Origin: Bacteroidota bacterium
GTDB taxonomy: Bacteria; Bacteroidota; Ignavibacteria; T3Sed10-11
Direction of reading: 5' to 3'
DNA length: 9,754 nucleotides
NCBI GenBank assembly: GCA_007128495.1
Contig: SKXH01000116.1
Span: 1-9,754, forward strand
Shown: positions 6,053-9,754 of the stretch, in pieces
Numbering within the stretch: the stretch's first letter is position 1
How the letters are laid out: every line of letters begins with the position of its first letter
Made by a program: the position numbers and the translations under genes
The notes under the pieces: generated by a model
Told to the model about the DNA's origin: nothing
Databases searched by the model: none
What the model saw: only the letters and a program-made list of their open reading frames with translations

Positions 6053-6129
6053 AACCACGAAGTTCACGAAGGGACACGAAGTAAACAATTATATATAATT
6101 CTTCGTGCTCATTCGTGTTCTTAGTGGTT
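6053..6129. repeat. Imperfect 29-bp inverted repeat with CACGAAG arms
   Basis: The left arm, 6053-6081 (AACCAC..CACGAA..CACGAAG), pairs with the right arm, 6101-6129, at 23 of 29 positions. They flank a 19-nt AT-only-like spacer (ATATATAATT). The arms are themselves built of a repeated ACGAAG-like unit. The element fills most of the gap between the Rrf2-family gene and moaA and would form a long hairpin in a read-through transcript. It resembles dispersed 'CACGAAG' palindromes I have seen in many environmental bacterial genomes (from memory). No T-tract follows. It contains the in-frame ATG at 6105 that would misleadingly extend moaA. Confidence 0.8.
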
Positions 6130-6155
6130 CCACTTATAAAATATTCGTCTTCGCT

Positions 6156-7145
6156 ATGAAATCTCTGGTCGATCGGTTCGGTCGCGATCATACATATTTG
6201 CGTATTTCGGTTACCGAACGATGCAATCTACGATGTACATACTGCATGCCCCAACACGGTATAGAACCAAAACCGAGAAGTGAACTGCTCACATACGATG
6301 AAATAGAACGGCTGTCAGCAATCTTCTCATCGCTCGGTGTCCGGAAGATACGCATTACCGGAGGTGAGCCGCTTGTTCGTTCCGGTATTGAACAACTCTG
6401 CGGACGGCTTACTGCCCTGAACGGTATTGAGATGCTCGCAATATCCACCAACGGCACATTACTCGAAAAGAAAGCAAAACTCTTATACAATGCAGGTGTG
6501 AAGAACATTAATATAAGTCTCGATTCATTACAGGAAGACAGATTTAAAACCATCACCCTTCGCTCGGGTCATGCAGATGTATTGCGGGGTATCGAGTCGG
6601 CAATCGATGCCGGCTTTCAATCTGTGAAGATAAATTCCGTTATCATACGCGGTTTTAATGACGATGAGTTGTTGAATTTTGTCGAATTTGCGCTAGCGCT
6701 TTCGGTGTCGGTACGATTTATAGAATATATGCCGTTTCCCGGAAATAACTGGATGGAGTCGCAGTTCATCTCATTTTATGAAATGAAACATACGATTGAA
6801 TCGAAGTACCCGCTCGAGCCTGTAAGTCGAAATGAAGCAATACCGGGTCCGGCGAAAGAATATAAAATAAATAATAGCAACACGACGGTAGGATTTATAA
6901 CAACAATGAGCGAGCATTTTTGCGGCGATTGCAATCGTATCCGCTTAACTGCCGACGGTCGTCTCCGTACCTGTCTGTTTGCAAACGATGGCGTCGATCT
7001 GAAACGATTGCTCCGCAACGGTGCATCGCGTGATGTTATCGAAAATTCAATCCGGGCAGCAGTTTTATTGAAATGGGAGAAACATCCCGGTCATGAAGAA
7101 TTGATGACGAACCAGGATCGCGGAATGACCTCAATTGGAGGATGA
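6156..7145 (+). CDS. moaA: GTP 3',8-cyclase (radical SAM, first step of molybdenum cofactor synthesis)
   Basis: MoaA converts GTP to 3',8-cyclo-7,8-dihydro-GTP in the cytoplasm, the committed step towards molybdopterin. From the ATG at 6156 the protein has 329 residues, the normal family length. The radical-SAM cluster motif C-x3-C-x2-C is at C23, C27 and C30 within TERCNLRCTYCMP. RITGGEPLVR and STNGTLL follow. The second 4Fe-4S site, which holds the substrate, is C256, C259 and C273 (CGDCNRIRLTADGRLRTC). The protein ends in the functionally important Gly-Gly (MTSIGG). An in-frame ATG at 6105 would add 17 residues, but it falls inside an inverted repeat and the added residues are not family-like, so 6156 (MKSLVDRFGRDH) is preferred. 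No good Shine-Dalgarno is visible. Its position before a molybdoenzyme gene suggests dedicated cofactor supply. Confidence 0.96.
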   Translation: MKSLVDRFGRDHTYLRISVTERCNLRCTYCMPQHGIEPKPRSELLTYDEIERLSAIFSSLGVRKIRITGGEPLVRSGIEQLCGRLTALNGIEMLAISTNGTLLEKKAKLLYNAGVKNINISLDSLQEDRFKTITLRSGHADVLRGIESAIDAGFQSVKINSVIIRGFNDDELLNFVEFALALSVSVRFIEYMPFPGNNWMESQFISFYEMKHTIESKYPLEPVSRNEAIPGPAKEYKINNSNTTVGFITTMSEHFCGDCNRIRLTADGRLRTCLFANDGVDLKRLLRNGASRDVIENSIRAAVLLKWEKHPGHEELMTNQDRGMTSIGG

Positions 7146-7161
7146 GAAATCAGATTCAAGT

Positions 7162-7234
7162 TTACAGTTTCCAGTTTAGTATTGGGTAATAAACCGGTAA
7201 TTGTAAACTGTAAACCGTCAACTGAAAACTGTAA
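7162..7234. repeat. Inverted repeat of CAGTTT/AAACTG units between moaA and the cytochrome gene
   Basis: TTACAGTTTCCAGTTT (7162-7177) pairs with CAACTGAAAACTGTAA (7219-7234) at 14 of 16 positions. A further TTGTAAACTGTAAAC (7201-7215) gives alternative pairings with the left arm. The element occupies most of the 113-nt gap. It looks like another class of dispersed palindrome made of short CAGTTTACAGTTT-like units. No terminator T-run is visible, so read-through from moaA to the cytochrome gene remains possible. Confidence 0.6.
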
Positions 7235-7258
7235 TCACATAACAATCGGTTATACATT

Positions 7259-8803
7259 ATGAAAACACTTTTAAAAATATCGCTATCGGCGCTTATTGGA
7301 ATAATGATGACAGGATGCGCATCCGAGCCGGCAAAAGAAACGGGTGAAGCTCTCTACACAGAATACTGTCAACCCTGTCACGGTGCCGGCGGAACGGGTG
7401 ACGGCCAGCTTGCCTATCTGTTATATCCCAAACCCCGCGATCTGACTTCCGGATTGTTTAAACTTCGCTCAACGCGTGACGGTCAGCTCCCGAGCGATGA
7501 GGATATCTTCCGCACTATACGGTCCGGTATGCAGGGTACGTCGATGCCCTCATTTAGGTTTTTAGGCGACGATAATATAGAAAAGATCGTCGATTATATT
7601 AAAACGTTCGATCCGGGTTTTGAAGATGAACCGAGAGAACAAATCGATGTTCCCGAACCGCTGCCGTTTTCCGAGCGTCTCGTGTCGATCGGAAAGGAAG
7701 CATATACCGAACTCGGTTGTTTCCGGTGTCATGGTGAATCCGGTGCAGGCGATGGTCCCTCGGCGGATGAACTGACCGATAGGTGGGGATATCCGATTTA
7801 TGTACGCGATTTCACACGCGGCTTTTATATAGGTGGCTATGAACCGGAAGATCTTTACTTACGGTTTGTTGCGGGAATGAGCGGCACGGGGATGCCGTCG
7901 TATGAGGGTTCTTTGGCGTATCTTACCGACGATGAGGAAGAACTTCAGGAAATGTTATGGGGTCTCGTTCATTACGTGAAAGACCTTGAGTCGGAAGAAG
8001 CCCGCGCCCTCCGTGTCGATGAACCGGAAGATGGACTCATCCACGCAGTAAAAACCGATGTTTCAGAAAAAAAGGAACTGCTCGATCCGGTTTCACGTCA
8101 ATGGGAAGATGCGCCCTTCTTTCATATCCCTGTATCACGCATCTGGCAGACCGTTCACGACGATGCGGGTGTGGTCAATGTGAAGGCGTTATACAATGAT
8201 TCTTCTGTAGCGTTACTGCTCGAATGGAAAAACGAGAAAAAAGCCGCATCGGCAATGCGCGTGCAGGAGTATCAGGATGCAGCGGCAGTACAGTTTTCGT
8301 TATCGGAGAATCCTGGATTCCATGGAATGGGTTCGCGCGAAAACCCGGTCGATATGTGGTTCTGGCGTGCTTCCTGGCAGATGTATGCTGATGAAGGTAT
8401 TTCACCCGATATTAGATATGCATACGGCGCACGGGCATCCGATGCCGAGGTGGATGACTTTCCGGAGTTTATAGACGAACGAACATTTTTGCCGGGAATA
8501 AATGCAGGTAATCCCGTTTCCCGGTATGATATTGAAACACCGATAGAAAGTATGAACGCCGCCGGACCCGAAACGTCAACATCAAAACCGGAGACGGATC
8601 AGGATGTCGACGGTAAAGGTGTATGGGATGGTGAAACATGGCGCGTGGTATTTGTCAGAGATTTAGAAACAGACAGCAACACCTCCGTTCAGTTTAATGA
8701 CGAAGATCCGTTTTGGATCTCATTTGCCGTATGGGACGGTGATGCCGGCGACCGGGACGGATTGAAGAAAGTTTCTACCTGGTACCGGTTGGAGTTCGAG
8801 TAA
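7259..8803 (+). CDS. Lipoprotein cytochrome: two c-type haem domains fused to an ethylbenzene dehydrogenase/NxrC-like haem-b domain
   Basis: A 514-residue exported electron-transfer protein. The signal peptide ends in a lipobox (MTGC, Cys20), so it is probably membrane-anchored. Cytochrome c domain 1 has CQPCH at 37-41 and a likely axial Met96 (GTSMPSF). Domain 2 has CFRCH at 154-158 and a likely axial Met212 (GTGMPSY). From about 275 to the end is an EB_dh-type domain, as in the gamma subunits of type II DMSO-reductase-family enzymes (EbdC, NxrC). GMGSRENPVDMWFWRA gives Met357, and DGLKKVSTWY gives Lys503 (or 504), matching the Met/Lys haem-b ligation known for EbdC. The fusion would carry three haems. 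It probably relays electrons between the molybdoenzyme encoded 450 nt downstream and a quinone-side or soluble cytochrome pool. Direction and substrate are undecided. Confidence 0.9.
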   Translation: MKTLLKISLSALIGIMMTGCASEPAKETGEALYTEYCQPCHGAGGTGDGQLAYLLYPKPRDLTSGLFKLRSTRDGQLPSDEDIFRTIRSGMQGTSMPSFRFLGDDNIEKIVDYIKTFDPGFEDEPREQIDVPEPLPFSERLVSIGKEAYTELGCFRCHGESGAGDGPSADELTDRWGYPIYVRDFTRGFYIGGYEPEDLYLRFVAGMSGTGMPSYEGSLAYLTDDEEELQEMLWGLVHYVKDLESEEARALRVDEPEDGLIHAVKTDVSEKKELLDPVSRQWEDAPFFHIPVSRIWQTVHDDAGVVNVKALYNDSSVALLLEWKNEKKAASAMRVQEYQDAAAVQFSLSENPGFHGMGSRENPVDMWFWRASWQMYADEGISPDIRYAYGARASDAEVDDFPEFIDERTFLPGINAGNPVSRYDIETPIESMNAAGPETSTSKPETDQDVDGKGVWDGETWRVVFVRDLETDSNTSVQFNDEDPFWISFAVWDGDAGDRDGLKKVSTWYRLEFE

Positions 8804-8846
8804 ATAAATTCTTTTGTCACCATATGCAAAATGATGGCGGAATATA

Positions 8847-9224
8847 ATGTCGATTTTCAAAAAATGCACCAGTTGTGGATATGAGTGGGATAAAAGAGAG
8901 GAACTTTTGTCTGACCCGTCAATACGAATGGTTGGCTATCAGGTAAATACAAAACAACTGATGAGAGGACTTATTTTGTTTAACCACAAATGTACTTCTA
9001 CAATTGCAGTCACAGTATGGCGGTTTCGCGATCTGTATTCCGGGCCGGTGTATTCGGACTTCAAGTTTGGCAAAGAAGAATGTCCCGCTTACTGTTCAGA
9101 CGAAAATAATCTTCAGCCATGCAATGTAAAGTGTCATGGAGCTTTTGTGAGAGAGATTTTACAAATAATTGAGTTCTGGCCAAAGCAGAATAGACTTGCG
9201 AAAATTGCATTTAAAAGTAATTAA
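8847..9224 (+). CDS. Small cysteine-rich protein of unknown function
   Basis: A 125-residue protein without signal peptide, hence probably cytoplasmic. Seven cysteines fall in pairs suited to metal binding: C7-x2-C10 (KKCTSCGYEW, a zinc-ribbon-like knuckle), H47-x-C49, C79-x3-C83 and C92-x3-C96, followed by H97. The rest contains WRFRDLYSGPVY and FVREILQIIEFWPK. I recall similar unnamed proteins beside molybdopterin oxidoreductases but cannot name a family. It is sandwiched, in the same direction, between the haem lipoprotein (43 nt before) and the molybdoenzyme (30 nt after). A role in assembly or maturation of the complex is a reasonable guess. It is not a TorD-like chaperone, which would be larger, all-helical and cysteine-poor. 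Confidence 0.8.
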   Translation: MSIFKKCTSCGYEWDKREELLSDPSIRMVGYQVNTKQLMRGLILFNHKCTSTIAVTVWRFRDLYSGPVYSDFKFGKEECPAYCSDENNLQPCNVKCHGAFVREILQIIEFWPKQNRLAKIAFKSN

Positions 9225-9254
9225 TAATCAATCATAAATAATGAGTGTGGTGAC

Positions 9255-9754
9255 ATGCAAGAAAAAAAACATAACGCCGGTAATGCCCTTTCACGCCGCA
9301 GATTTCTGGGTACCACTGCCGCCTTAACCGGAGGCGCAGCGCTGTATCTTTCCGGATGTGAAAAATTATCATACTTCGATCATATTCCTGAAATCATGAA
9401 TCCACTTGAATACTACCCGAGCAGAGGATGGGAAAAAGTCTATCGAGATCAATATGCGTACGACGACAGCTTCAGCTTCGTGTGTTCACCTAACTGTACA
9501 CATGAATGCAGAATGGAAGGATTCGTGCGAAATGGAGTACTTATCCGAACAGAACAGAACTACGACAACCATCGCATTACAGATCTCTACGGCAACAAGT
9601 GTACCTATGCGTGGAATCCCCGCGGCTGCTCGAACGGCTTCACGCTTAACCGGCGCGTCTACGGCAGCTACCGGCTGCGCTATCCGCTTGTACGCAAAGG
9701 GTGGAAGCAGTGGGCCGAAGACGGATTTCCATACTTAACTCCTGCGAACAGGGA
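9255..9754 (+). CDS. Tat-exported molybdopterin oxidoreductase, type II DMSO reductase family, 3'-truncated
   Basis: Only the first 166 residues are in the window; the frame is open to the end. A twin-arginine signal (SRRRFLG, residues 13-19) precedes a hydrophobic stretch and LSGC (Cys35), which may be a lipobox, so the enzyme faces the periplasm. The N-terminal Fe-S site reads C77-x3-C81-x3-C85 (CSPNCTHEC) with a fourth cysteine, C125, in WNPRGCSNG, which corresponds to the FS0 cluster region. The segments RNGVLIRTEQNYD, DLYGN and YRLRYPLVRKGWKQWAEDGFP place it in the large type II branch (NarG, NxrA, EbdA, SerA, PcrA and relatives). A Cys at 77, where NarG has His, is a useful subfamily marker. 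The start at 9255 puts the Tat motif at normal depth. Substrate cannot be assigned, as the Mo-binding and substrate-funnel residues lie outside. Confidence 0.9.
   Translation, partial: MQEKKHNAGNALSRRRFLGTTAALTGGAALYLSGCEKLSYFDHIPEIMNPLEYYPSRGWEKVYRDQYAYDDSFSFVCSPNCTHECRMEGFVRNGVLIRTEQNYDNHRITDLYGNKCTYAWNPRGCSNGFTLNRRVYGSYRLRYPLVRKGWKQWAEDGFPYLTPANR

Noticed and set aside
6105..6155. Upstream in-frame ATG extending moaA by 17 residues
   Set aside because: It falls inside the CACGAAG inverted repeat and the extra residues do not resemble a MoaA N-terminus; 6156 gives the normal length.
6053..7234. CRISPR-like array in the gaps around moaA
   Set aside because: The units are inverted, not direct, repeats of irregular spacing, with no spacers and no cas genes.
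9406..9738. Open frame of 110 codons on the + strand, rich in Thr and Ala
   Set aside because: It lies wholly inside the molybdoenzyme gene in another frame; the frame from 9255 has a Tat signal and the conserved Fe-S cysteines.

Overview
The window looks like chromosomal DNA from an uncultivated Gram-negative bacterium. Evidence for an outer membrane is the two beta-barrel proteins at the left end, and evidence for anaerobic or microaerobic respiration is the molybdoenzyme and multihaem genes at the right end. An affiliation with the FCB group (Ignavibacteria, Calditrichota or relatives) is my inference from gene style; there is no rRNA or other marker to settle it. I see no transposase, tRNA, rRNA or CRISPR array.

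Left part (1-3097, all + strand): the 3' portion of a DUF1302-like outer-membrane protein, a 255-nt gap carrying a GC-rich palindromic repeat, a small outer-membrane beta-barrel protein with a very good ribosome binding site, a second palindrome, then a two-gene unit of a TetR-type repressor and a 119-residue membrane protein.

Middle part (3098-5536): a tandem pair of paralogous, highly charged coiled-coil proteins of unknown function, whose 53-54 nt leaders were duplicated with them, closed by a clear intrinsic terminator. Facing them on the - strand is an iron or peroxide regulon: a Fur-family regulator whose start abuts a near-consensus Fur box, and downstream of it a 32-codon ORF with an excellent Shine-Dalgarno sequence that resembles an internally deleted ferritin-like protein. 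On the other side of the Fur box lies a decayed sfsA gene with several in-frame stops.

Right part (5537-9754, all + strand): an Rrf2-family regulator with three clustered cysteines, moaA (first step of molybdenum cofactor synthesis), a lipoprotein cytochrome with two c-type haem sites fused to an ethylbenzene-dehydrogenase/NxrC-like haem-b domain, a small cysteine-rich protein of unknown function, and the N-terminal 166 residues of a Tat-exported molybdopterin oxidoreductase of the type II DMSO reductase family. The coherent reading is a redox-regulated locus for a periplasm-facing molybdoenzyme complex: the catalytic subunit, its haem electron-transfer partner, a cofactor-synthesis gene and a probable Fe-S sensor. 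The substrate (nitrate/nitrite, another oxyanion, or a hydrocarbon) cannot be decided because the catalytic part of the alpha subunit and any beta subunit lie beyond the window. Several gaps carry different imperfect inverted repeats of the dispersed-palindrome type, and one of them contains a misleading upstream ATG for moaA.
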